Assembly (NCBI RefSeq): GCF_029894335.1
Contig: NZ_JARXZC010000007.1
Location: forward strand, 1-64,000
DNA length: 64,000 nucleotides
Source of the DNA: Kitasatospora sp. MAP5-34
GTDB lineage: Bacteria > Actinomycetota > Actinomycetes > Streptomycetales > Streptomycetaceae
Direction of reading: 5' to 3'
The position numbers and the translations under genes are program-made. Under the pieces are notes generated by a model. It saw nothing but the letters and a program-made list of their open reading frames with translations, did no database searches and was not told the origin of the DNA. This document shows, piece after piece, positions 43,824 to 52,264 of the stretch (positions are counted from its first letter, which is position 1; each line of letters begins with the position of its first letter).

Positions 43824-43855
43824 AGCACCCCCAAACATGTACTAAGCTCTCCCAC

Positions 43856-43940
43856 GGAGGATTCGCCTAGTGGCCTAGGGCGCACGCTTGGAAAGCGTGT
43901 TGGGGGCAACCCCTCACGAGTTCGAATCTCGTATCCTCCG
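43856..43940 (+). tRNA. tRNA-Ser(GGA), intact
   Basis: 85 nt with a complete cloverleaf. The acceptor GGAGGAT pairs with ATCCTCC, the anticodon stem CACGC/GCGTG encloses the loop TTGGAAA (anticodon GGA at 43890-43892), a long variable arm of class II type follows (TTGGGGGCAACCCC region) and the T arm has GTTCGAATC. It reads UCC/UCU codons. The 3' half from nucleotide 32 is the target of the Ser junction family downstream. Confidence 0.95.
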
Positions 43941-44019
43941 CACCCGCCCGCCAGGGCAGACGAAGGACCCGACCGCACTGCGGCCGGGTCCTTCGTCGTT
44001 GTGTGGTTGCAGTTTTGCA
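43888..44019 (+). repeat. Ser attachment site S0 (intact tRNA side)
   Basis: The tRNA anticodon-loop core at 43888 is followed 117 bp later by a GGTTGCAGTTTTGCA motif at 44005-44019. This mirrors the GGTTGCA repeat pair found 115 bp before the core at junctions S1 and S2. Together they look like left and right arm-type sites of one integrase family. This site is attL of the most recent insertion at tRNA-Ser. Confidence 0.7.
43959..43997. terminator. Terminator of tRNA-Ser
   Basis: A 13-bp perfect stem (GACGAAGGACCCG and complement) starts 19 bp after the tRNA 3' end. Confidence 0.8.
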
Positions 44020-44775
44020 GGCGAGCATCCCGATGGGCAGGACCACGACGGGGCCGACCACCGATTCGTCTGACTTCTCGGACCCGTCGCGGCCCGCGCG
44101 CGGGCGCGTGAAGAGGGTGAGCACGATGGCCAGGACGACGAAGAGAGCTGCGGTCAGCGCGAGCGGCCACGGCATCGACAGTCCGCTCAGCGTGCCGACC
44201 AGGGCGAAGACCCCGGCCGAGGCGGCGCTGGCGCCGGTCAGCATCGTGCCGGACCCCACGGCTCGGGCGGGCCGGGCAGATCGCGTCGTGCCGACGTCGC
44301 CCGCTTGACGGCGGGCAGCCGGTACCGTCGCCACCCGGATGGCGAGCACGATGGGGTCGGCGGCGCCGCCGCCAGTCGTTGGGACAGGCTGCGCAGGCGG
44401 GCGGCCACGACCTCCGCGCTCGGCGGACGCTCACCCGCCGCCTTGGCGAGCAGCTCCAGCACCTCGAGCCCGTCCGGAATGCCGGGGCGCAGCACACTTG
44501 GCGCAGCGGGGGTCGCGGTCACGTGCCGGTGGAGCACCGCGACGGCGTCGCCCAAGAAGGGCGGCCACCCTGTCAGGAGCGCGTAGAGAAGGCAGCCGAG
44601 GGCCTAGACGTCGGCGGGCTCACCGACGGTCCGGTCGCCGCCGGCCTGCTCAGGCGCCATGTAGGCAGGTGTGCCGATCACACTCCCGGCAGTGGTCAGG
44701 GCTGGGCGCCAGCCGTCCAGGTGGCTGGCGATTCCGAAGTCGACGACCGTGACCCTGGCGAGCCGGGCCCGGGCG
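43995..44775 (-). pseudogene. Degraded serine/threonine protein kinase
   Basis: The - strand reads the C-terminal lobe of a Hanks-type kinase, starting at the magnesium loop VVDFGIASHLDGW, through the activation segment end GTPAYMAPEQ, to ALGCLLYALLTGWPPF. The N-lobe and catalytic loop HRDLKPAN-type region are missing, cut off by the neighbouring hydrolase gene. In the middle, a tyrosine codon expected after EPADV is a TAG stop. Further down the frame shifts before a membrane helix (LALTAALFVVLAIVLTLF). It is a truncated, inactivated kinase. Confidence 0.82.
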
Positions 44776-44787
44776 GGGTGGCGTGCC

Positions 44788-45990
44788 TCAGCCGCACAGG
44801 GCCCTGTCCACGGCGTCCTTCACGTGCTGCGTGGCCGCCTCGTCCGTCGGGATGGTGGTGACCGCGACGTTGGCGGCGCGGCCGTCGTCGGTGACACCGC
44901 CCCGGGTCTCGTACCCCGGGATGTCGCCGCCGTGGCCCCAGTAGACGCCGCCGCAGGACAGCGGCCTGCTCGTGAGCCCCAGCCCGTAGCGGAGGCCGGG
45001 GTGGCCAGTGGGGACGGTCGTGCGCATCTCGGCGAGCTGGGCCGCCGGGAGGAGGCGGCCGGCGAGGAGCGCGGTGAAGAAGCTGTTGAGGTCGGAGTTG
45101 GTGGAGATCAACTGGCCTGCGGCCCAGCCTGCGGAGGGGTCCAGCTCCGTGAAGTCGCGCAGCGGTCCGTCCGCCGGGTTGCGGTGGTAGCCCTGAGGGT
45201 GCGGCTCTCGGATGGTCGTCTCGCCGGGGGCGGGGAAGTAGGTGTGGCGCAGCCCGATCCGCTTGATGATGCGCCGGTCCATCTCCTCGGCGAGGGGGCG
45301 GCCGGTGACCTTCTGGACGATCAGGCCGGCCAGGACGTAGTTGGTGTTGCTGTACCCCCACTTCGCCCCCGGAGCCGCGTCGGCCTTGTAACGGAGGGCG
45401 ATGTCGAGCAGCTCGCGGGGCTCGAAGTACCGGTTCCTGATCTCGTCGTCGTCGAGGTGGATGCCGTAGTCGGGGAGTCCGCTGGTGTGCTGGAGGAGCT
45501 GGCGGACGGTGATGCGCCGCCCGTCGATCCCCTCTCCGCGGACGAGGCCGGGCAGGTAGGTGTCGACGGAGGCGTCCAGGCCGATCTTCCCTTCGCCGAC
45601 CAGTTGCAGGACCACGACCGCCGTGAACGCCTTGGTGTTGCTGCCGATCCGTACCTGGCCGTCCCTGGGCACCTTCGAGCCGGTGGTCAGGTCGCCGACT
45701 CCTGCGGTGTAGGTGCGGGTGCGGCCGTTCCGGTCCCGGACGCTCGCCAGCGCGGCGGGCATCCCGTCGTCGCGCACCAGCGTGTTCAGGGCCTGCTGGA
45801 CGGCGTCCGGCCTGGCGGCGGCAGCAGCGGAGGCGGCTGCGGAATCAGAGGCGGAGGCGGCGGGCGGGGCGAGGGCGCCCAGCGTCATGACGCCGATGGC
45901 CACCGCGGCGGCGGCCGACACGGCTCGTCGCCGCCTGCCACCCTGCTGCCTGGTCGAGGAACGAAGGCCCTGCCGGATCTGAGCACGCAT
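44788..45990 (-). CDS. Secreted S12 serine hydrolase (D,D-carboxypeptidase / beta-lactamase type)
   Basis: 400 residues. A signal peptide with RRRRAVSAAAAVAIG at its n-region is followed by the S12 motifs: SNTK (SxxK) in VRIGSNTKAFTAVVVL near residue 121, YSN in KWGYSNTNYVLAGL, and HGGD in WGHGGDIPGY. It acts on D-alanyl peptides or esters outside the cell. The gene is divergent from a two-component system whose palindrome-bearing promoter lies between them, which often regulates cell-wall enzymes of this kind. Confidence 0.92.
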   Translation of the reverse strand: MRAQIRQGLRSSTRQQGGRRRRAVSAAAAVAIGVMTLGALAPPAASASDSAAASAAAAARPDAVQQALNTLVRDDGMPAALASVRDRNGRTRTYTAGVGDLTTGSKVPRDGQVRIGSNTKAFTAVVVLQLVGEGKIGLDASVDTYLPGLVRGEGIDGRRITVRQLLQHTSGLPDYGIHLDDDEIRNRYFEPRELLDIALRYKADAAPGAKWGYSNTNYVLAGLIVQKVTGRPLAEEMDRRIIKRIGLRHTYFPAPGETTIREPHPQGYHRNPADGPLRDFTELDPSAGWAAGQLISTNSDLNSFFTALLAGRLLPAAQLAEMRTTVPTGHPGLRYGLGLTSRPLSCGGVYWGHGGDIPGYETRGGVTDDGRAANVAVTTIPTDEAATQHVKDAVDRALCG

Positions 45991-46079
45991 CAGTCAACTC
46001 CTGGGGAATCGTTTGGTCTGGGCACGATCCTGGTTTCCAGGGCCCTCTGACCGCATCGCGGGAAGGCGGGAGAAATCGC

Positions 46080-46095
46080 TCCCCCGATCGGGGGA
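46080..46095. promoter_or_regulatory. Perfect 16-bp palindrome at the ribosome-binding site of the kinase gene
   Basis: TCCCCCGATCGGGGGA is a perfect palindrome and overlaps the GGGGAGG ribosome-binding site of the sensor kinase gene starting at 46104. It could be an operator or an RNA hairpin that hides the ribosome-binding site. Confidence 0.5.
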
Positions 46096-46103
46096 GGCTG
46101 CCG

Positions 46104-47372
46104 GTGGGCTGCCCGGCGATACTGGCGACCATGATCAGGGGAATCCGGCCGCTGCTGCGCGGCTCCACGTATTCGGGTGTGCTGTTCGCCTACTGCGGTG
46201 CGCTGGCGAGCCTTCCGCTGCTGCCTCTCGCCCTGTTGCCGGCGCTGTCGTGGCGATCCGCTCCCGAGAGCGTGCAGATCGTCCTGGTGCTGCTGGTCTG
46301 GGCGGTACTGGTCGGCGTGGTCGGACTGGCGCGCCCCGTACGGCGGGCGCTGGTCGTGTCCGCCCGCCGGCTGCTGCGGGTGCCGCTGCCGAATCCGGTG
46401 GCCGGTCGCCGGACCTCTGGTTCACTCGGCCTCGACCGCTGGCGGACCCCGATCTGGCTGGTGCTGCACGTGGCTGTCGGATGGACGGGGGCGCTGGCGA
46501 GCGGGGTGCTGTTCATCATGGGCCTCTCCCTGCCGGGGAACTGGCTCGGTGGCGAGGCGCGGGCGAGTCTGTTCGGCACATCGGTCCGGGTGTCGGGCGG
46601 GTGGAGCTGGGTGATGGCGGCCGCGTGCATCCTGCTGGCGGTGGCCGTCTGCGTACTCGTGACGAAGGCCCTGCGGTGGTCGGCGCCACGGCTGTTGGGC
46701 CCGTCGGCGGCCGAGCGGCTCGCGCTGGCTGCCGAGCGGGAGCTGCTGCTGGCCGAACGCAACCGGATCGCTCACGAGTTGCACGACTCGATCGGGCACA
46801 CGCTGACGGCGGCCACCATCCAGGCGGCGGTGGCGGGCGAGGTGCTTTCCGCCGACCCGGCGGCGGCGCGGGCTGCCATGCGCAGCATCGAGGAGTCGGC
46901 CCGGGCCGCGCTGGAGGACCTGGACTACGTACTCGGAGTGCTGCGCGAGGAACAGTCAGGAACAGCGCCGACCCGGACCCTGGCCGACCTCCCCGAGCTG
47001 CTGGACCGTCTGCGGCACGCGGGGGCAGTGGTGGAACCGGCCCTGTCGGGCGAGCTGGCGCAGGTGCAGGGGACGCTCTCCCGGGCGGCGTACCGGATCC
47101 TCCAGGAGGGGCTGACGAACGCGCTGCGCCACGGGGCGGGCGGCCCGATCGAGGTCCGGGTGGCGGCCGGGCCGGACGGACTGGATCTCACCGTGGTCAA
47201 CCGGACCGGAGCACGGACGGGCCCGGGCCCGGGTGCCTTCCCGACCTCCGGCCACGGTCTGCCCGGACTGGCCGAGCGCGTCCGGCTGCTGCACGGTGAG
47301 TTCCAGGCCGGCCCGGACGGGACGCAGCACTGGCGGCTGGCCGTCCGGCTGCCGGTACGGGTCTCGGCGTGA
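46104..47372 (+). CDS. NarL-type sensor histidine kinase
   Basis: 422 residues from GTG 46104, supported by GGGGAGG six bases upstream; ATG 46131 is an alternative. Several membrane helices without a large sensor domain precede the dimerisation helix with the histidine in NRIAHELHDSIGHTLTA, then a HATPase_c domain with EGLTNALRHGAGG and SGHGLPGLAER. The response regulator follows with a GTGA overlap. Likely senses envelope stress given the adjacent S12 hydrolase; that is inference. Confidence 0.9.
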   Translation: MGCPAILATMIRGIRPLLRGSTYSGVLFAYCGALASLPLLPLALLPALSWRSAPESVQIVLVLLVWAVLVGVVGLARPVRRALVVSARRLLRVPLPNPVAGRRTSGSLGLDRWRTPIWLVLHVAVGWTGALASGVLFIMGLSLPGNWLGGEARASLFGTSVRVSGGWSWVMAAACILLAVAVCVLVTKALRWSAPRLLGPSAAERLALAAERELLLAERNRIAHELHDSIGHTLTAATIQAAVAGEVLSADPAAARAAMRSIEESARAALEDLDYVLGVLREEQSGTAPTRTLADLPELLDRLRHAGAVVEPALSGELAQVQGTLSRAAYRILQEGLTNALRHGAGGPIEVRVAAGPDGLDLTVVNRTGARTGPGPGAFPTSGHGLPGLAERVRLLHGEFQAGPDGTQHWRLAVRLPVRVSA

Positions 47373-48076
47373 GTGGATCCGACGCGGGCGAAGGCATGGC
47401 CCCGCTCGCCGTCACCGGCCCCGCCGTCACCCTCCTGATCGCGGACGACGACGAGGTGACACGCAGCGGCCTGCGCATGCTGCTCGCCGCGCAGCCGGGG
47501 ATCACGGTGGTCGGCGAGGCCGCCGACGGCGTCGAGGCGGTCGAACGGGCGCAGAGCCTGCGGCCGGACGTGGTCCTGATGGACGTCCGGATGCCGCGTC
47601 GCAACGGGATCGAGGCCACCCGCCAACTGCTGGCCGAAGCGGCCGACCCGCCGAAGGTCGTGGTGATCACCACCTTCGAGAATGACGGCTACGTCACCGC
47701 CGCCCTCAGCGCGGGCGCCAGCGGCTTCGTCCTCAAGCGGCTTCCGGTCCGCCAGATCGCCGAAGCGGTCCGGGTGGTGGCGGCGGGCGAAGCGGTCCTC
47801 TTTCCGGCCGCACTGGGCCGCATGGTCGCCGCCCGCCCGCTGGGCTCCGCCGAGGCCCTGCCGCAGGCCGCCCTGACCGGCCGGGAGGAGGAAGTGCTGC
47901 GGTTGATGGCCACCGGCCTCTCCAATCCGGAGATCGCGGAGTCCCTCACGGTGAGGCTGGAGACGGTCAAGACCCACGTCGGAAACGTGCTGGCCAAGCT
48001 CGGCGCGCAGAACCGGACCCACGCGGTGGTGATCGCGTACGAGTCCGGCCTGGTGGTCCCGGGCTTCGCCGGCTGA
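47369..48076 (+). CDS. NarL/FixJ-type response regulator
   Basis: 235 residues. Receiver domain with VTLLIADDDEVTRSGLRML and the phosphorylated aspartate in VVLMDVRMPRRNG, ending in GFVLKRLP. The LuxR HTH is LTGREEEVLRLMATGLSNPE then VKTHVGNVLAKLGAQNR. Coupled to the preceding kinase. The stop is 55 bp before the left arm of junction S1, so the operon is bounded by the attachment site. Confidence 0.93.
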   Translation: MSGSDAGEGMAPLAVTGPAVTLLIADDDEVTRSGLRMLLAAQPGITVVGEAADGVEAVERAQSLRPDVVLMDVRMPRRNGIEATRQLLAEAADPPKVVVITTFENDGYVTAALSAGASGFVLKRLPVRQIAEAVRVVAAGEAVLFPAALGRMVAARPLGSAEALPQAALTGREEEVLRLMATGLSNPEIAESLTVRLETVKTHVGNVLAKLGAQNRTHAVVIAYESGLVVPGFAG

Positions 48077-48131
48077 CCATTCCGAACGGCACCCAACCGC
48101 GACGGCTACAAGGCGATCCCAGCTACGTCCT

Positions 48132-48300
48132 GGTTGCAGTTCTGGTTGCATTCACCCCCGTCCAGCACCGTTCGGAGCCCATCTGGCGGGCCACTCCGCC
48201 GCAGGTCAGGACGCTTGCGGACGCCGCCGGACAGCCGGACGAACAGTTGGAAAGCGTGTTGGGGGCAACCCCTCACGAGTTCGAATCCCGTATCCTCCGC
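48132..48300 (+). repeat. tRNA-Ser(GGA) 3'-half attachment junction S1
   Basis: GGTTGCAGTTCTGGTTGCA (two GGTTGCA copies) is at 48132-48150, and the tRNA 3' half at 48247-48300, exactly 115 bp after the first arm base. The 54-bp match to the intact tRNA begins at the anticodon loop TTGGAAA and has one mismatch near the T loop. It is followed by its own hairpin terminator. Confidence 0.82.
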
Positions 48301-48305
48301 CGACA

Positions 48306-48340
48306 GAAGGCCCGGACCGCGTCGCGCGGCCCGGGCCTTC
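48306..48340. terminator. Hairpin terminator after junction S1
   Basis: A stem of about 14 bp built from GAAGGCCCGG and its complement, placed as the tRNA-Ser terminator is after the intact gene. Confidence 0.65.
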
Positions 48341-48357
48341 GTCGTCTTGGCCTCAGC

Positions 48358-49248
48358 TCAGCTTCGGTCTCGTTCACGGCCGGACTGCTTCACGAACTCC
48401 CGGATCAGCACAGCGACCCGGACCGGCGCGTCGAGATGGACCATGTGTCCGGCCGACTTCAGTCGGGCCACTCCGACGCGATCCGGCAGCGCCGCGAGCT
48501 CCGCTCCGATCCCGAGCACCAGCGCCTCGTTCAACTCTCTGATGTGCTGCGGGAGATGTCCGAGGTCCGGCATCCGCTCGCCTGCGACCAGCAGCACCGG
48601 CACGCGGAGGCCGCGCACCTCCGCGAACAGGTCGTAGCCATCCAACGGGGCCATCAGCGCGGGCAGCTCGCCAGGAAGCGGACGCCCTGCGGAGCGCCTC
48701 ACACGCGCCACCTCGCGCTCCGCGTCCCACCCGAAGCGCTCGGCCGTCGCCCGTGCCCGCGCCTCCAGTTGCCCCGGATCCGTGACGGCCGGGGCGCTGG
48801 CGAAGAGAGCGATCTGCTCTGCTCGGCGCTCCCCCACCTGCTGGGGCGTCAACCCGGGGTACGACGCGGGCATCCCGCCGCCGAAGCCGTCGAGGTCCAC
48901 CACGCCAGCACACTCCCGCGACGCCGCGTACCGCACGGCGATCATGCCGCCCAGCGAGTGTCCGACCAGCCAGGGCCTGCGCAGGCCCAGCCCGTGGATC
49001 ACGGCGTCCACGTCGCCCAGATGGTCGTCCCATGTGTACGACGACGCCAGCGCCGAGCGTCCGTGTCCGCGCAGGTCCATGGCGACCAACCGCAGGCCGG
49101 GCAGGTGCGGCAGGACCGGCCCCCAGTCGAGCGCCGTGCGGTTCGCGCCGTGGAGGAGCAGCACGTCAGGCCCGTCGCCGCCGTGATCGAGGACGGCGAG
49201 CCCGTCGATCCGCTGCTCCGCCGTCACACGGTGACCCAGTTCCGTCAC
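48358..49248 (-). CDS. Alpha/beta hydrolase
   Basis: 296 residues from GTG 49248, with GGAGG eight bases upstream and four bases overlapping the acetyltransferase stop. The fold has [19 protein letters not shown], the nucleophile in [16 protein letters not shown] near residue 100, aspartate near [13 protein letters not shown] and histidine in [15 protein letters not shown] proline-iminopeptidase or haloalkane-like hydrolase, cytoplasmic. It is translationally coupled to the acetyltransferase, so both probably act on one imported or toxic compound. Confidence 0.88.
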   Translation of the reverse strand: MTELGHRVTAEQRIDGLAVLDHGGDGPDVLLLHGANRTALDWGPVLPHLPGLRLVAMDLRGHGRSALASSYTWDDHLGDVDAVIHGLGLRRPWLVGHSLGGMIAVRYAASRECAGVVDLDGFGGGMPASYPGLTPQQVGERRAEQIALFASAPAVTDPGQLEARARATAERFGWDAEREVARVRRSAGRPLPGELPALMAPLDGYDLFAEVRGLRVPVLLVAGERMPDLGHLPQHIRELNEALVLGIGAELAALPDRVGVARLKSAGHMVHLDAPVRVAVLIREFVKQSGRERDRS

Positions 49249-49898
49249 GCGGCGACCTCCTTCGCGATCCGTTCGATCTCGGCGGGCGTGCCCGCCATGA
49301 TGGTGCGCAGGTGCTCGGTGACCAGGCCGACCGGCCAGTCCCACCACGCCGCTCGGAGCAGCCGCTGGATGTCGGCGTCCTCGTAGCGGCGACGGATCGG
49401 GCGGGCGGGGTTGCCGCCGACCACGGCGTACGGCTCGACATCGGCGGTGACCACCGCGCCGGCCGCGACGACCGCACCGTCGCCGATCCGCACGCCCGGC
49501 ATGATCAGCGCCTGGTAACCGATCCAGACGTCGTTGCCGAGCACGGTGTCGCCCCGACTGGGCATGCCGGTGACCAGGTCGAGGGTCCGTTCGGTCCAAC
49601 TGCCGCCGAACATGGTGAACGGGAAGGTGGAGACGCCCATGGCAGGGTGGGCGGCGCCCGCCATCAGGAAGCGCGTGCCGGCGGCGATCGCGCAGTATTT
49701 GCCGATCACCAGCCGCTCGGGACCGTAGCCGTAGAGTACGTTGCGGCGTTCGAAGTCCGTCGCGCCGTCGGGGTCGTCGTAGTACGTGTACTCGCCGACC
49801 TCGATCCGCGGGTCGGCGACCAGCGGGCGGAGCAGGACCACCCGGTCGTGGCCAGGGAGCGGGTGCAGGGCTTCGGGGTTCGGTATCGACGCGGTCAT
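49245..49898 (-). CDS. CatB/Vat-like xenobiotic O-acetyltransferase
   Basis: 217 residues of left-handed beta-helix type. The N-terminus has [20 protein letters not shown], a helix-initiating [21 protein letters not shown], then hexapeptide repeats ([26 protein letters not shown]) and a catalytic histidine likely in [12 protein letters not shown]. Family members acetylate chloramphenicol (CatB) or streptogramin A (Vat), so resistance is possible. Coupled to the hydrolase; a divergent TetR regulator shares an operator-like inverted repeat. Confidence 0.88.
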   Translation of the reverse strand: MTASIPNPEALHPLPGHDRVVLLRPLVADPRIEVGEYTYYDDPDGATDFERRNVLYGYGPERLVIGKYCAIAAGTRFLMAGAAHPAMGVSTFPFTMFGGSWTERTLDLVTGMPSRGDTVLGNDVWIGYQALIMPGVRIGDGAVVAAGAVVTADVEPYAVVGGNPARPIRRRYEDADIQRLLRAAWWDWPVGLVTEHLRTIMAGTPAEIERIAKEVAA

Positions 49899-49925
49899 GA
49901 GGGGGTCCTTCCTGCATCATAACGT

Positions 49926-49949
49926 CTAACGCGACGCTGGTCGCCTTAG
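49926..49949. promoter_or_regulatory. TetR operator candidate
   Basis: CTAACGCGAC and GTCGCCTTAG form an inverted repeat with a 4-bp centre (one mismatch) between the divergent acetyltransferase and TetR genes. Confidence 0.5.
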
Positions 49950-49986
49950 TATCCTGGCGGCACCAGCTACCCGCGCGCAAGCCCTA

Positions 49987-50637
49987 ATGCGACTGGAGTC
50001 GACTTTGCCTGAGAACCTGGAGGCCACGCAGGCCGCGACGGCAGGCACCAGGCCCGGCGGCCGAAGTGCCCGAGTCAGGGCCGACATGGTCACCGCGACC
50101 CTCGCCGAGCTGACGGAGAAGGGGTACGACCAACTCACGGTCGAGGCGATCTGCCACCGCGCCGGCGTCCACAAAGCCACCGCGTACCGGCGCTGGGGCG
50201 GCGTCGACGGCCTGATCGCCGGCGCACTCGCCCTCTCCGCCGATCAACCCTGGCCGATCCCCGACACCGGAAACGTGGACGACGACGTCGAACTGCTGGC
50301 TCGCGAGGTGTACATCACCTTCACCGACCGCGACCTGCGCACCACCCCGACCGCTCTTATCGGCGCGGCCCTCCGCTCCGACCTCGGGGCGGCGGCACTC
50401 GGCGCCTTCTTCGCGGCCCGGCATCAGCAGGCCGCCGAAGTCGTGACCCGCGCGATTGGACGGGGCCAACTCCCCTTCGGCGTCGACCCGGTGGAGCTGG
50501 TCCGAGCCACCACCGCACCGCTCTACCACCGCCTCTTCATCACCGGCGAGCCCCTCGACGAACGGGCTGCCCACCGCGCGGCGGCCGCCGCCCTGCTCGC
50601 CGCCCGCGCCGGCCTGTTCGACGCGGCAGTGCGCTGA
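49987..50637 (+). CDS. TetR-family regulator
   Basis: 216 residues. After a short N-terminal tail, the HTH has MVTATLAELTEKGYDQLTVEA, ICHRAGVHKATAYRRWGGVD and a long C-terminal all-helical ligand domain with PTALIGAALRSDLGAAALGA. The TetR_C_11-like type is common beside efflux or modifying enzymes. Divergent from the acetyltransferase-hydrolase pair and separated by a likely operator, so it probably controls them in response to a toxic small molecule. Confidence 0.9.
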   Translation: MRLESTLPENLEATQAATAGTRPGGRSARVRADMVTATLAELTEKGYDQLTVEAICHRAGVHKATAYRRWGGVDGLIAGALALSADQPWPIPDTGNVDDDVELLAREVYITFTDRDLRTTPTALIGAALRSDLGAAALGAFFAARHQQAAEVVTRAIGRGQLPFGVDPVELVRATTAPLYHRLFITGEPLDERAAHRAAAAALLAARAGLFDAAVR

Positions 50638-51018
50638 CCGCTCGGGGCGGTCCGGTGAAGTCGCGCCGAACGCGGCCCAGGAGCGAGGTCGACCTCCGGG
50701 TCGCGGCGGGCGAACGCTCGGAGCCGACGAGATGGCCTTGGTCGCGTCGTGGTCTCAGTTGGGGTCTTGGGACTCAGGCAGCGCCTTCGTCGGGGTCTCC
50801 CGCCCCAGGTCCAGCCCCGCCCCGCGCGCCCCACCAGTCGGAACCCGCCTTGCGCCCGCAGTTCACCGGGAAACGTCCACTCTCCCTAACTGCCGAAGCC
50901 CTCCCATACCAGCGCACAGCACCCTCCACCTCCTTGCCCTCCGCCGACGACATTCACCGGTGCCTTCCTCCCGTGATGCAGAGAGGGATATACTTACAAC
51001 GCGAGTTGATATCAGGAG
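50638..51018. other. Non-coding spacer before the VapBC module
   Basis: About 380 bp with no confident gene. The right end holds the VapBC promoter: an AT-rich segment 50981-51013 with the inverted repeat CAACGCGAGTTG and an outer GATAT/ATATC pair, suited to VapB binding. Confidence 0.45.
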
Positions 51019-51027
51019 GTGTACCGC

Positions 51028-51243
51028 ATGAGCCGGACCGTGATCGACCTGGACGACGAGTTGCTCGCCGACGTGGCGCAGGCTCTGGGCACCAGCACCA
51101 AGAAGGAGACGGTCAACACCGCCCTTCGCGAGGTGCTGGAGAACAGACGGCGAGCGCTCGCCCTCACACGGCTGCGCGCTGCGGCCGATGCCGGGGCCTT
51201 CGACCTTGAGATCTTCGACGACAAGAGGAACTACCGTCGGTGA
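51028..51243 (+). CDS. vapB: VapB-type antitoxin
   Basis: 71 residues from ATG 51028 with AGGAGG eight bases upstream. It has the VapB form with a ribbon-helix-helix start (SRTVIDLDDELLADVAQALG), a helix TKKETVNTALREVLENRRRA and an acidic, basic-tailed C-terminus FDLEIFDDKRNYRR that wraps the toxin. The stop overlaps the VapC start by four bases (GTGA). It represses its own promoter through the inverted repeats just upstream and neutralises VapC. Confidence 0.92.
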   Translation: MSRTVIDLDDELLADVAQALGTSTKKETVNTALREVLENRRRALALTRLRAAADAGAFDLEIFDDKRNYRR

Positions 51244-51662
51244 ACGCGGCACAGTTCCTGATCGACACCAGCGCGCTCGCGCGATTCATGCGCGGCGACG
51301 CCGAGCAGTACGGCTGGGACCAGGCCGCAGCAGCTGGCCTGATCGCAACCTGCCCCATCACCGAACTTGAGTTCTTCTACAGCGCGCGGACAGCCGCCGA
51401 CCGCGCTCAGGGGATCGAGGACATGCGGCTGCTGTTCGGTTGGGTACCGGTCGATGACCGAGCCTACGATCGCGCCTGGCAGGTCCAGCAGTTGCTGACC
51501 AGACGAGGCCAGCATCGCAGCGCCGGAGCCGTCGACCTGATCGTCGCCGCCACAGCCGAACTGCAGGGCCTGACCCTCCTGCACCGGGACCGCGACTTCG
51601 AGTGCATCGCGAACGTCACCGGACAGGCCCTCCAGTGGTACGGGCCGGAGTCGGGCAAATGA
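51240..51662 (+). CDS. vapC: VapC-type PIN-domain toxin
   Basis: 140 residues. The PIN fold shows FLIDTSALARFM with the first acidic residue, PITELEFFYSARTAAD with the second, and DLIVAATAELQGLTLLHRDRDFE with the third and fourth catalytic acids. VapC toxins are RNases that usually cut initiator tRNA or rRNA. Translationally coupled to vapB. The module lies between junctions S1 and S2 and probably helps the element persist. Confidence 0.93.
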   Translation: MNAAQFLIDTSALARFMRGDAEQYGWDQAAAAGLIATCPITELEFFYSARTAADRAQGIEDMRLLFGWVPVDDRAYDRAWQVQQLLTRRGQHRSAGAVDLIVAATAELQGLTLLHRDRDFECIANVTGQALQWYGPESGK

Positions 51663-51747
51663 ATCATGCTCGGTCCAGTCCATGACCGGAAGAGGGCCCT
51701 GATCCTGTGACGACGCGCCCGTGAGACGGCAGAACACGGCGCACTGT

Positions 51748-51872
51748 GGTTGCAGTTCTGGTTGCATTCACCTCCGTCCGGCACTGTCCGAAGCCGGGCA
51801 AGCCAGCCGCTCCACCGCGGGTCAGGACGCTTTCGGCTGCTCCCGGACAGCCGGACGAACAGTTGGAAAGCG
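51748..51872 (+). repeat. tRNA-Ser attachment junction S2, truncated core
   Basis: The left arm GGTTGCAGTTCTGGTTGCA at 51748-51766 and about 95 bp of following conserved flank are intact. The core TTGGAAAGCG starts at 51863, again exactly 115 bp after the arm, but only 10 bp of the tRNA half remain before unrelated sequence. Deletion occurred inside the core. Confidence 0.78.
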
Positions 51873-51935
51873 ACCGAACGCCACACCGCGCACGACGAGT
51901 TCATCCGCACTATCAGGAAGGGAGAAGCCCGATGA
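51873..51935 (+). pseudogene. C-terminal tail of a decapitated HigB-like toxin
   Basis: The frame continuing from the truncated S2 core reads ERHTAHDEFIRTIRKGEAR and ends at a TGA overlapping the XRE gene start (ATGA). This resembles the tail of a HigB/RelE-type toxin, whose gene normally precedes and overlaps its XRE antitoxin. Too short for a firm family call. Confidence 0.5.
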
Positions 51936-52264
51936 GCCACACTCGCTGGAAGCTCGCCCGCGAGCGCGCGATCACCGAAGGCCAGAACGAGCCGCCCGAG
52001 GTCGAAGCCATGCGCGCAGAGATCCGCATGGCCTTCGACCTCGGGCAGGCGGTCTACGACCGCCGGACAGCGCTGGGCATCTCCCAGACGGAACTCGCCA
52101 AGCGGGCCAACATGACCCAGCCCCAGATCTCGAAACTCGAGCTCGGCGGAACCGTCCCCACGCTGCCGCTGCTGGCCCGCCTCGCCAAGGCACTGGACGC
52201 ATCACTGAACATCGCCCTGGATGGCGACACCTCCACCGTCGCCTTCACACCGCACACCGCCTGA
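51932..52264 (+). CDS. XRE-family regulator, orphan HigA-like antitoxin
   Basis: 110 residues from ATG 51932. After a basic tail (HTRWKLARERAITEGQNEPPE), an HTH_3 domain has GQAVYDRRTALGISQTELAK, RANMTQPQISKLELGGTVP and LARLAKALDASLNIAL. This is the form of antitoxins paired with HigB or DUF891 toxins. No toxin gene is intact: only a short tail of a reading frame precedes it, cut at the S2 attachment core. The antitoxin has thus outlived its partner and may act as an anti-addiction or silencing factor. Confidence 0.85.
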   Translation: MSHTRWKLARERAITEGQNEPPEVEAMRAEIRMAFDLGQAVYDRRTALGISQTELAKRANMTQPQISKLELGGTVPTLPLLARLAKALDASLNIALDGDTSTVAFTPHTA

